From positions 310,001 through 374,000 of the forward strand of contig JAJGOT010000464.1 in the NCBI GenBank assembly GCA_022457155.1: 64,000 nucleotides of DNA. The letters are read 5' to 3'. Numbering within the stretch: position 1 is the stretch's first letter; each line of letters begins with the position of its first letter. Origin of the DNA: Cladopsammia gracilis (taxonomy: Eukaryota; Cnidaria; Anthozoa; Scleractinia; Dendrophylliidae). A model generated the notes under the pieces. It saw only the letters and a program-made list of their open reading frames with translations, did no database searches and was not told the origin of the DNA. Shown here one piece after another: positions 1-10,201 of the stretch. A program made the translations under genes and the position numbers.

Positions 1-2
1 AG

Positions 3-791
3 ACATAGATGAATGTGAAACAAATACCCACAATTGTAGTGACAATTCCATCTGCATTAACACCAAAGGATCGTTTAACTGTACGTGCAAGCCCGGATAC
101 AACGGTGATGGCCGCAACTGCACAGGTACAATGTAGCGCGTTTGTTCTAGTTATACGATCATAAATTATATTGTTTATCCTGAGTGTGTTACAACTTACT
201 GTTTATCTACTTTAGTACACAGTATACATGCAGTTGTTTAAAAGAAATAAACATATGTCATCATGATTTCCGTGACAAGGGACGAGGTTAATTTGTAAAA
301 TGAGAGCAATCAAACACTATTTTATTCTTACATTACTAGTGCAGCCTGACAGGTGACAATAGAAAGAAGTAAATATTTTTACCAATCCTAGGGATTAATT
401 AACTTGTCAATATCTAGTTTCAGAATGTCTCAACTACCAAAATTTGACCAGGAGTGACAGAAAAGTGACTCACGGCTCATCACCTCTCCTGTGTGACAAT
501 TCACTGGGACCTGGATGGTTCCGTTTCCAAGGTAACGCCGGAACAAAAATGCCTACGTCATGCGTTCCTCCTCATAGATGTGGTACCGATTCTACAGGCT
601 GGTTAAACAGTGCTCATCCAACAGTGCAAGAAGGTAAAGTCACCAGGAAGGTCTGTTTCAGCTGGTCTTCAAACTGCTGCACTTGGTCCATCAACATTCA
701 AGTGCTGAACTGTGGTCCTTACTTCCTGTACTTTATCAGTGGAACGCCTCCAGAGCAACGCTGTTATCTCCGTTACTGTGGAGCTGACTGA
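3..791 (+). CDS. Secreted EGF/D8C (uromodulin-like) protein, 3' end only (gene A)
   Basis: Two exons are visible: 3-125 and 424-791 (stop TGA). The first encodes one calcium-binding-type EGF module (DIDEC start, six cysteines, C-x-C-x-PGYNGDG end) with 1-1 intron phase; it is preceded by an AG and followed by GT. The second starts in phase 1 after a pyrimidine tract and TTTCAG and encodes a D8C domain as in uromodulin, GP2 and OIT3: eight-cysteine pattern with WFRF, KMPTSC, RCGT, GWLN, HPTVQEG, VCFSW, CC-W and a final LRYCG. The 5' exons, probably signal peptide plus PAN plus further EGFs as in gene B at 10202, lie left of the window. Known D8C/EGF proteins are extracellular or membrane-anchored glycoproteins; ligand here is unknown. 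The reading frame of this D8C exon is intact, unlike that of gene B. Confidence 0.85.
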
Positions 792-1301
792 AAAGGGTTT
801 GGACCCCAATTAACTCAAAGCTGTTTCTTTTAATCCCTCACTCTTGTCCCCATAGTACAGTCTGGCACTCTTCGTTCGCCGAGTATACTAATGCTGAAAA
901 AAAAAAATGAAAAACAAAATGCCCAAATTTTCCTTAGTAAAATTTATACATATTAGAAGCATCACGGTTGATTAATGGCGGCCGTAAATTCTCGGAAATA
1001 AATGTTAAAATAAAATGACTTCTGATACTCGTAATAAATTGAAATTTGGCAAGATGAGTAAGAAAGTCTAATTGTACTTGAAAATGTAAAAAAATGAAAA
1101 TCAAAAATTTGATCGCAGGGGCACTTTAAAACCTTACTTTTTAAACGAACTTTTTAACTTAACTTTGTAGATTTTTATTCGTAACGTTTTTAGCTTTTTA
1201 GAACATCTTACCGTGAAAATGATTTATTGTTTTTCTTTTAAGCGAGCTTTTTAACTTAACATTGTAGATTTTAGATTATACTGCCAAAAATAGTAATATA
1301 A
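792..1301. other. 3' flank of gene A, no gene seen
   Basis: The first ~50 bases after the stop are shared with the 3' flank of gene B (14168-14214), showing that the duplication reaches past the stop codon. The rest is AT-rich with no recognisable coding sequence. No canonical AATAAA was found close to the stop. Confidence 0.5.
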
Positions 1302-1330
1302 ACATAGTGAGCAAAGCTGATACTACGTAG

Positions 1331-1364
<34 letters not shown>

Positions 1365-1739
1365 GTTTATTTGCATTCCCAATTACAAATGGTATTGCAT
1401 ATAAAAACAAAAACAAAAGTGTAAAATTAAAGTAGCAAAATCGGTTAATTTACAATTCTTGTAACTAACAATTCTTGTAACTAATGGTCACGCGCCGCTG
1501 TGACGTGGGTCAATTGGCAAACATTTGAATTCGAGCTCTCATCTGTTGCCATCACCACGTGCGATTTGGTAGAGAATTGGCGTTCGCGCTAGTTTTTCTA
1601 TCTTTCTGCTACACCGTGCTGACGAGACCCAACCAGGTCGAAACACCTGTCCACGGTTGCATTTTGGCTTTCAGTTTCGGCTCTATCATGTCGTTGTCGC
1701 GTTAATTGTTCTACGTAGTATCAGCTTTGCTCACTATGT
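1302..1739. mobile_element. Short element with perfect 34-bp terminal inverted repeats and an (AAC)n tract
   Basis: The segments 1302-1335 and 1706-1739 are exact reverse complements over 34 bp. Between them lies an (AAC)n microsatellite at 1332-1365, then a stretch which on the minus strand ends AAATAAAC followed by (TTG)n, the usual look of a LINE/SINE 3' tail. A hammerhead ribozyme motif sits at 1607-1661 on the plus strand. The element is absent from the duplicated block A' near 30050. The family is not recognised. Confidence 0.6.
1607..1661 (+). ncRNA. Type I hammerhead self-cleaving ribozyme (candidate)
   Basis: All core elements are present in order. Stem I 5' strand is 1613-1618. CTGACGA (consensus CUGANGA) is 1619-1625. 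Stem II is GACC 1626-1629 with GGTC 1636-1639 and a six-base loop, giving the conserved G10.1-C11.1 pair. GAAA is 1640-1643. A very short stem III pairs A1643-T1650 and C1644-G1649. The cleavage-site GTC ends at 1651. Stem I 3' strand 1652-1657 pairs perfectly (6 bp) with 1613-1618, and TGC 1607-1609 can pair with GCA 1659-1661 across a small internal loop. Short-stem-III type I hammerheads are known from metazoan Penelope-like elements and retrozymes. Activity and host element are inferred. No second copy was found nearby. Confidence 0.75.
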
Positions 1740-2010
1740 CTAGATTTTGAACATATTTTAGATTGAAATTGGGCCTAGATTTTGAACACTGATTTTAGTT
1801 TGAAGTTGGGCCTAAATTTTGAACAATTTAGTATAAAATTGGGCCTTGATTTTGAACACTGATTTTAGTTTGAAGTTGGGCCAAGATTTTGAACAATTTA
1901 GTATAAAATTGGGCCTAGATTTTGAACACTGATTTTAGTTTGAAGTTGGGCCTAGATTTGAACAATTTAGTATAAAATTGGGCCTTGATTTTGAACATTT
2001 TGGTCCGAAA
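1740..2010. repeat. Minisatellite, ~35-bp units
   Basis: About seven imperfect tandem units built on GGGCCTAGATTTTGAACA plus a variable 'TTTTAGT-TGAAATT' segment. The same family recurs in larger copy number at 30055-30435, at the start of the duplicated block. Confidence 0.85.
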
Positions 2011-3259
2011 CTGAGTAATTACTATGCTTTTCCCGCCTATCTGAACTAGGGTATAGATTTTTGCTTCTTTGCCTTAAAAAGGGAGGGAAGAAATTAATGA
2101 TAAGGTCCGAGCGTTGGGTAAAGAAAGTCGCATATCCTGGGCCAAAAATGGGTAAGAATTCTATGGAGCTGACCGCACAAACTTTCTCAGAAATATTTTG
2201 CGGAGCAATTTCCCCTCCTCCCTGCCCCCCAATTTCCAATGGGTCCGAAGATATCATAGACCGTATGAATTGTTGTTTAACGCCAACTAGCGTATGGTAA
2301 AGGAAGAGTAGGCAAGGAAGATCAGGAAAGACAAAATATAAAAGATTTGTTCGAGAGTGTCGTGATTTAATGTAATGATTTATTCATATTTTCGAGGGGC
2401 TACGGTCACCGCTCACAGGAGAAGCACTTTGAAAAGCGAAAAAACTGCGTTTTTGTTGATGGAAACCTGAAAATAATGGTTCAGTTTCTTCTACGGCTAT
2501 ACTACTAATGCACGTGAAATTATAAATTTGGTTTTTGGCTACAGATGGGCAGGATGAAAATGAATTATAACTTGAAAAAACTGGACCTGTTCTTCAGGTT
2601 GTGTTTCGGAAAACCCGCTAAAAACTGATTAGGGATTTTCACTTGATATCTTCCTCTAAGACTTCTAGTATTCTATGAGTATTTCTTGTTTGACAAATGG
2701 TATTCAGTTTCAATTTGGAGCAGTTTTGAGCACAAAAACGACCAAATCCTCGTGATGTAGCTCCTTTAAGCAGCAGTTTTTAGTACGTGGAAAGAAGAAA
2801 TTTGATCGACGTACTAGTTTTCCCTTTCATTTCATTTCTTTGCTTTGACTTTTTTTTAATTTGATATGGAAATATGACGAACAAAGAGTTCTAATCCCAA
2901 AAAAAAAAGGTTTGAATTGGGTACAACAATGCTTTAGCCGAATTTGTCTATTAGTTATGCGTGGTGATGGCACGTGTCCGGGTTCACGCAAAACCCATTT
3001 ACAGTGTAAATGCAGTTGTAGCTGTTCTAGCTGTTCTGGAAGCTTATACCACCCTCATATTTTCGGATAACAGATGAAAAGTTAAGTTTCTCAAACCGAA
3101 AATGTTAACTGAAGTTTTCAGACCATGTCATGCATCGGAACCACACCTGACTTTTTTTTGGAAAAGATGAAAAATGCTATTTTTTGGTTCTCAGAAAGTC
3201 CAACTAAAACATTTGGTAGGCAAATAGCTTCCATAAAAAATTCTAGGAAATCATTCTTG

Positions 3260-3602
3260 CCCCCCCCCCCGGGGGGGGGGTACTCCCTTATATACGCTTT
3301 ATAGGTATGTTAGGTATGTGCCGCCCGATAGGGTAGGGTTTTTTAGGTGCTCAGTCCTTAAATAGGGTATCCTTTTTGGTATTTTTGGTATTGTGGTCCT
3401 TAGATATTCCTTAGATAGGGTCACTAAATTGCAGTATCCACCCTAACGCGCAAAACAAAAAAGATATGGTCTGGTAAAACTGGGTCTTAAAAAGGGTATC
3501 AAATCTCGATATTCTACCCTTAAATAGGGTCATGGTTTGAGAACCTTGGTGGCACACACCTATCCTAAATTGTCGGGAGTACTCCCCCCCCCCCCCACCG
3601 GG
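3260..3602. mobile_element. MITE with C/G-homopolymer termini
   Basis: The ends are inverted: a C run then G run then TACTCCC on the left (3260-3287), and GGGAGTACTCCCCC with a C run and CCGGG on the right (3575-3602). The interior repeats AAATAGGGT-like words. There is no coding capacity. It lies within a ~1.6-kb stretch missing from block A'. Confidence 0.6.
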
Positions 3603-6257
3603 ACTTCGAAGAAAAGGAATTTCAGCCAAGGCATCCCAACATATAAAACTGAAATTGATAGCTGATACAAATATCTCTTTAAACGGCATTAAATCAGTAA
3701 AACTTAATAACCATAACCATGACTTTCTAAAGCTTTGGTGGGCTTGGCTCGCTGGGTGCCCCAAATTTATTTTGTTTATTTTTAATTTCGTTTGGTTCTA
3801 GGATCTTTGTTTGCTTATTGTAAGAGAGAGAAGAGTAAGTTAAAAGTCAGAAATGAGTTAACCCATTAACTCCTAGAGTTTTAGCGAAAAACGGCAATTT
3901 GAAGATACTAAAGTCTTTCACTAGACTTCATTTTAACAGGAAACGTTCTAACTTAAATGCTGAGAAAGTGAAAATATTGTACAAGAAGTGGCAGTTGGTA
4001 GAAAGACCAAATTTTTCTTCGATTTTGCCAAGAGATAATAATTGGACAATTATTATGTCTTGATTTTTCCAGTCTGATTGAGTGTGTTTCTTGCATGTAT
4101 CTCTGGTCCAATTTGCAGGGGATCGCTCTCATTTGAGTACGTAAGCTTTGGAAGATTTCTTCATCCCACGTAAGGGTCGATAAGTTGATCATCAAAAACA
4201 TCTTTTGTAAAAAGTGATGACGTCACAAATGGTACAAGGACTGCGGCCCCTCACGGACGGTATGGGGCAATTTAGGTGTCAATGGGTTAAATGCGAGCAG
4301 CAGTTAATTCCCGATAACTCGAACCGTCAGGGAAGGGGAACCACAGAACTGGCAGAACAATCCGAGTTTATTTTCTTGGGAGTGAAATTACAGAAATCAG
4401 AGAATGAATCAGCTAGGAATCGAGTTAGGTGGGGGGAGGGGGAGGGGGTCGAATTATCGAGATTCTGCGGTAAATTGTTTATAAAAAACCGTTAGTTCAT
4501 TTGTTTAATTTTTAAGGCGAATAATTTATTTAGTGATGTATATTAAGGTTATAAGTTTTAACTTGGAATGTTATGTATAAGGTGATCGACTTATGACACT
4601 TATGAAGTGTTCTATGAACAGTTTGTAATGTTCTTGTGCTTTTGTTTTGATTGGCACATCAAGATCGATTTCACTTCAGTGGAAACTTTGTCTTTTGATA
4701 TTTTTTCATAGAAAAGGCTGCAAATTTGTTCGCATCAGTCCATCAGCTAATCATTGGCATAAGTTCTTAGGAGCGTGATTCTGTCGGAATACAGGGCTTA
4801 CAAAAGCACAAGAACAGTTTGATATTTACCTGTATTTTAATGGTTTTGTAGAGTAAATGCTAGTCTTGCAATAAATGTTTGAATGATCAAAAGTTGTTTG
4901 TCGTCAACTAACTAACACATGAGCTAACACCTCGGTGTAGGAGACCGGTTATATACGAGAACGAGAAAGGGCAAGAATTGAACACAGACGGTTTCAGATG
5001 TGCTTTGCCATGATCTTGAACCCGGGCTAGGCTTGAAATAGGAAGAAAAAAATGGCCAATTTTGATTTCTTGGCCGCCTGTCACGAAATCAACCCCTCCC
5101 CCTCCCCCACCCTCACCCCTTCCCTATTATCTTGCAAAGGTATACAAATAACGTTGCGTTGAGGGAACTAATGACAGTGTTGGAAACGGGCCACGTGGGG
5201 TCGCGCGGGCGCAGAAGACGCAGAAATAGACAGAAACGACACACAGGAAAATAGGAGTCACATGTTTTTAATAAAGTTTTTGATGAAAACTACACCCCAA
5301 ATCAAAAGCCACCCCCTCCCCTCCCTCCAACGCTGTTACCAAGGGTAAGGCAGCTGACCATGACATATCAAGCGCTCGATGAACAGCCGATCAAGCGATC
5401 GATTTAAACGTGTCCCACTGTAAGTTCTAAATCGTTCAACGCTGTTGACGTCATTGTTTACATTTTGCTTCATTAGCATACGAATCTGCATAGAGAAGGC
5501 ATCATGCTAAATACGAATTGACTTCAAAAGTTACAAGAGCTTGTTAAACTTAGTAATCTATGCAATTTTCAGCTTTTTTCATGCAATATTTAAGTAAATA
5601 TCTACTATCAAAAACTGCAAAATTGTTGGATGGCAAAAGCGCTAATGAGCCATACATTCTTTGTAAAATTTTGAGTTTTCAATACAGCATTGTATGAAGT
5701 GTGTCTAGTATATCTGGCTCAAATTTTCAGAGAAAGCTAATTGTGCTATGCCCTTTCAATATTCAGGGTTGATTTTTTTGTAGGTAGGTTAGAGAACGAG
5801 GCACATATGAGGCAAAAATAGTAAACAAAGATTCCCCTATTCATGAGTTAATTTGCTTATGACACAGACGATCGAGGAACTTTGAAGCGTAAATAAATAG
5901 TTTGATCAACGTAAAGGAAACAATTAAGATTATCCGTAAGAACTACGATTCTTAATTACATAACATCACTCTGATTTCTAAGAGTCAATAGTTCAACTGA
6001 GTCGATCACGAAAGGAAAGGCACTTCACACGAAACTTGCAAAAAACACGTTAAACTGGCGCGCAAAATAGAAAAAAAGTGTCCAATTTGGAACTTATGAG
6101 ATCAAATATTATTTCTATATATTACTTTTTTATTTTACTTTAACAGCGGGTCAGTCGTGAAAAGTACTTAAGGCCAAAGCAGCCAAAGGCGCGTGGACAA
6201 GACTCATAACTTGAGGACTAATAAACGAATAGAACACATTTTTTTCCTGTTTGCGGC

Positions 6258-6392
6258 TGTGAACAGGGGAATTGGATTAGGTTAAAATCGCGGACTGGGG
6301 AAGAGGGAAGGGGCGGCGCCGCCCCTTCCCTCTTCCCCAGTCCTCGCTTCGCTCGCCGATAATTCCCCAAATCGAAGCCTGTTCACAGGCTA
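6258..6392. mobile_element. 135-bp foldback element with 9-bp target duplication
   Basis: GTTTGCGGC at 6249-6257 is repeated at 6393-6401 on either side of an element ending TGTGAACAGG (left) and CCTGTTCACAGGCTA (right). The paralogous site at about 33975 has a single GTTTGCGGC and no insertion, which fixes the boundaries. The centre (6297-6343) is a GC-rich near-perfect palindrome. The right end matches the terminus of the 1.3-kb element at 47046-48365, so the two belong to one family. The left terminus lacks the TAGCC seen in the larger element. A 9-bp TSD suggests a Mutator-like (MULE) transposase. Confidence 0.75.
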
Positions 6393-7439
6393 GTTTGCGG
6401 CTCAAAATACCGCCATAGCAGTCATGCCGAGGTCAGCAGTGAATTCGAAACGGCTGAAACGGCAGACTGACAGGAAGGCCACGAATCCGCAATTTTGAAG
6501 AAACTTAATATCCTGTCTGTTGAACAAAACGAATACACTGCGAATAAGTAGCACAATTATACAAATACATTTGGCGTATATCACGAGATAATTTAATATA
6601 TTTTAAGATTCCGAAAAGCAATAATACAACCCTTACACATACACAGTTGCAAACTTTTATACCTATAAAATGGAATGATCCACAACGGTTCTACGTTGTA
6701 GGCTTATACAAGCCAAACAGCACTCAAGCTCTCACATTATAACATGTATGCTTCCACCTTGGTTAAAAACTAGAGTTTAAGTCTTAAAAAGACAAACAAA
6801 AACGATAAAATAACATTTCGTTTTTATTTTTGCTTTTAACGCTTTAATTTGTACGTAAATCTGTTTCGTGTCACAATTTTGAATCAAACCCTTTCGTGAT
6901 CAACTGGGTTGAACATTTGACTTTAATGATCAAAGCGATGTTATTAGGTATAAATCTTAATTATTTGCTACTACTACTAATTTTTTCGTGATCAGATATG
7001 CCGAAGCTTCCTAGTGCAATTACATTCATTCTAGTCATCGCATATAGTTTAGCAAAGAAAATTTTTATTTTTCTTGTCAATTGACGATCTTATGTCTCAT
7101 GCGTGTATTCTGCATGTTCAAGTATTTTCAAACATAACAAAAAATAGAGACAAACACGTTCTCATCGAAAATTAGGTCCTTGATTTGATGTAAAACATTT
7201 CCAACATTCTTGGTCGAAATCTGTGCAGTGCCTCCGGAGTGATGACCACACAGTCAGTATAATATTAGCAATTTGTAAAATATATAGTGGCCTAAAATAC
7301 AACAAAGCATGTTGAAAAGAGAGCTATTAGTCTCATAACTGAAAACTATTCACTTTTTTTAATGATCTGATCGACTTAAACAAGTGAAGATAAACTGTAG
7401 AAGTAGAGACTGATACAACGTAGATTCTACACCCAAAGG

Positions 7440-7835
7440 GCACTAGGATCATCCTAGCACTAGGATCATCCAAGCGCAACATGTTTTCTGCTTTCAGTTT
7501 ACATGCGAAGGGTTGCATTTGGCCCTAGCGCTAGGATCATCCTATCTGATAGGTAGGATTATCCTAGCGCTTGGATCATCCTAGCACAAGCATCATCCTA
7601 GTTCCATGTAAACGGCCTCGGGAGCCCCAGGGTTATCTTTGCTTTTGTTATTGTCGCCCCGTCATCTTGCTTTGCAACCGCGCCGAACTGAAAGGAACTG
7701 GGGCCATCCTGCTGAATTTTTCATGTAAACCAAACGAAAAGTTGATCCTGGAAGCCGCATTTATGCATGTAAACCAAATGAACTTTCTAGGATCATCCTA
7801 GCACTAGGATCATCCTCTTTCCATGTAAATGGGGC
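7440..7835. repeat. Cluster of CTAGGATCATCCTAG near-palindromes
   Basis: At least six copies of a GGATCATCC core flanked by CTA/TAG, plus variants such as GGATTATCC, lie at both ends of this stretch. The interior ends with CCATGTAAATGGGGCC. A matching but rearranged cluster is at 16325-16660 in block B'. It is probably a decayed MITE with repeated subterminal motifs. Confidence 0.6.
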
Positions 7836-8571
7836 CTTATATAAGGGAGTATATCCCCCCTCCCGATCTTATAATTTGCATACTTGGCAAGATTATATGT
7901 TGTGCGTCAACAGGAACACTGGAAAGCAAGCAAGTCTACTAATTAGCTGAGAATTTGCCAAGTTTTGAGGTTATCTTAAGCGTCTGTCAATATAACGAAT
8001 ATTGTTAATTGAACTACGTGTTCATATCTACATTTTAGAATTTAAACGATTTGAATTCGGTGTTCAGAGGAAAATAATTTATGAACCCTGCAAGGCAATA
8101 CTATCAGACTACACATTGGAAAAAGATGATAATTAAAATAATATATATATATAGTGACTGAATAAGAACCTTCCAGAACCCTTTGCTCAAAATTAACAGA
8201 GAAATTGGGCATTGAAACTAGTATTCTAGTGCAATGGATTCTGGGAAGGTTCTTATTAGAACAATATATATTATTTTAATTGTTATCTTTTTGCAATGTG
8301 TAGTCTAAAAAAATACTAGAAAACATTGAAAATGTTGATAAATAAAGAAAGATGGTAAATGCCTGTTAAGCTTGGTAATAAAATAAGAAAGATGTAATGT
8401 TTATCATGAAACGAGCGCGGGACAAAGATAAGAAACACTCTCACGCTCTTGACATGAATGAACGTCACATCTTTCTTAACATAAATTTTATTCAAGTAAT
8501 TAACCAGAAGCCGAGCGAATTTTAATTTACTCAGCGTAAACAGCACCTGGTAACCTGGTAACTGGTGGCTA

Positions 8572-8981
8572 TAGACCAATATCACGCTAGCATGGCACAA
8601 AAATATATTTAGTTTATTGGGGAAAAGAGCCCAGCATCAAATTCAGCATATCGATGTTAGTAAAACTACAAAGTTTTGTAAAGATTGCTAGCAAACTGAC
8701 GAAGATATGAAATTTTGAAACTGAGCATTTTTACAAAGAAATATATGGTGGACGGGCATAGATTGCCCGTCCAGCCTCGTTTTCGTTTTTTTCCCATACA
8801 TTTCTTTGTAAAAATTAGGCCAGAGTACTAAGTTTCAAAAGTTGATATCTCCCTCAGTGTACGAGCAATCTTTACGAAACTTAAAACTTTTACTAATATT
8901 GATGTGCTGAATTTGATACTGGACTCTTTCCCCCATGAAATTAAATATGTTTTCATGCCATGCCAGCGTGATATTGGTCTA
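8572..8981. mobile_element. ~410-bp inverted-repeat element absent from the paralogous block
   Basis: The ends TAGACCAATATCACGCT and its inverted partner AGCGTGATATTGGTCTA match almost perfectly. Block B' at 17400 reads straight through (GGTGGCTATTAGTGG), so the insertion is exact; a TA or AT dinucleotide is duplicated and the precise edge is ambiguous. Long internal inverted homology continues to a central GGACGGGC hairpin at about 8750-8775. Confidence 0.7.
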
Positions 8982-10201
8982 TTAGTGGATATTTGTTTTC
9001 CTCCATAAAATAATGAAAACTCGTAACATTTTAAGGATGCTATCATAAACATGAGATTAGGATATATACGAAGTATATGCAAGCGTTTTATAAGTTTCGT
9101 TGCTGAGGAAGAAACCTTTTTTTAATCTAGCACATTTCTTTTATTCTTGCCGATAGAAGTAATAAACTGATAGTTTTTATTAATAATGAAAGCGCTTTTC
9201 TCTTTCTGCAAAGATATAGATATATATAAAGGCGTGATCAAAGTCCGTCTAATAAGTTACTTCTACAGTTTCAATAGCTACCGCAAGATTAGGGAATTTA
9301 GAATTGAAGTTTTAGGTGAATATTCCGAAGTTAACACATTAGTATCTCTGCTCATGGTTTTGCAGTTCGTGAGTAATTCATTAACATAAAAGTGTAGTTT
9401 AACGGAAATAATTAATATGAATAAAAGCTTCGATCAATTGAATTACAATCTTGACAACTAGGTGTTAACCCTATTTTGCCTGTTTTTTTTTTTTTTTTTT
9501 TTTTTGAGTTCCTGAGCCTGGGGGATAAGACGATAAAGGCACGCTAGGTTGACAACGGACTATTAATTTTGTGAATTTTTAAACTTCATATTGTAACTTT
9601 GAAATTTTATTAAGGTTTTTAAATAATAATTAGGAAATTTGTTCGTCGCGGTTGCTAAAAGCTGTATCCAAAACAGTAACCATTTGGGAGGTAATAACTT
9701 CGATAGTGTTTGTGTTCCCAGAGACAAACGCTCAATGCTCACATGATATATTGGGTATACGTCATTCAAAAATGACATAAGGGGCGTTTGGTATGCTCAT
9801 TTTATTTACTCGGTTTTTACGAATATATATTTTAATATAATATGGAAAATAACGCATGTTAAAGTTTGCAAAATTTTAGTCACTAAGGACTATTAATGCA
9901 GTAATATTTTGTGTCATTTAACAAAACAAACCTCCAATACCTTGATTTTTAGGTAAGTGTTTTCTTCGCCAAACGCTGATGTTAATCATAATTAACATCA
10001 GTGCAGAGCGTTTGCATTTTGTGATAACCACCTGCTCTGTTCCATTAGTTTATTTGTTTGAACAAGGTCTCACTTTCGTTTGCCAGACTTTTTTCACCAA
10101 ACGTGGAGCACAACTAGTGGTACCTATACGGCGCTCTGACGCTCATCACGGAGGAGACTCGGTGGAAGTTCGAGCTTCGAGTGCTGTAAATTACACCGAA
10201 A

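Larger units (their letters stand above)
1740..7330 (+). repeat. Segmental duplication block A (copy at ~30050-35180)
   Basis: Long stretches here and at 30050-35180 are the same sequence with small differences: for example 2040-2800 with 30430-31450, 4470-5300 with 31510-32470, 5360-6960 with 33160-34550 and 6990-7350 with 34800-35190. Insertions private to one copy break the alignment: ~2815-4455 and 6258-6392 here; 31271-31419, ~32478-33110 and ~34548-34785 in the other copy. In both places the block follows the last exon of a PAN/EGF-type gene. No gene was recognised inside; 2011-3259 and 4500-6250 contain no other recognisable feature. Confidence 0.85.
7340..10200 (+). repeat. Segmental duplication block B, 5' flank of gene B (copy at 16240-19100)
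   Basis: Runs colinear with 16240-19100 and continues into the duplicated genes at 10202 and 19107, so the regulatory flank was copied with the gene. Copy-specific insertions are 8572-8981 here and 18323-18811 there. No clear TATA box was identified immediately 5' of the start codons. A poly-T tract lies at about 9482-9505. Confidence 0.85.
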
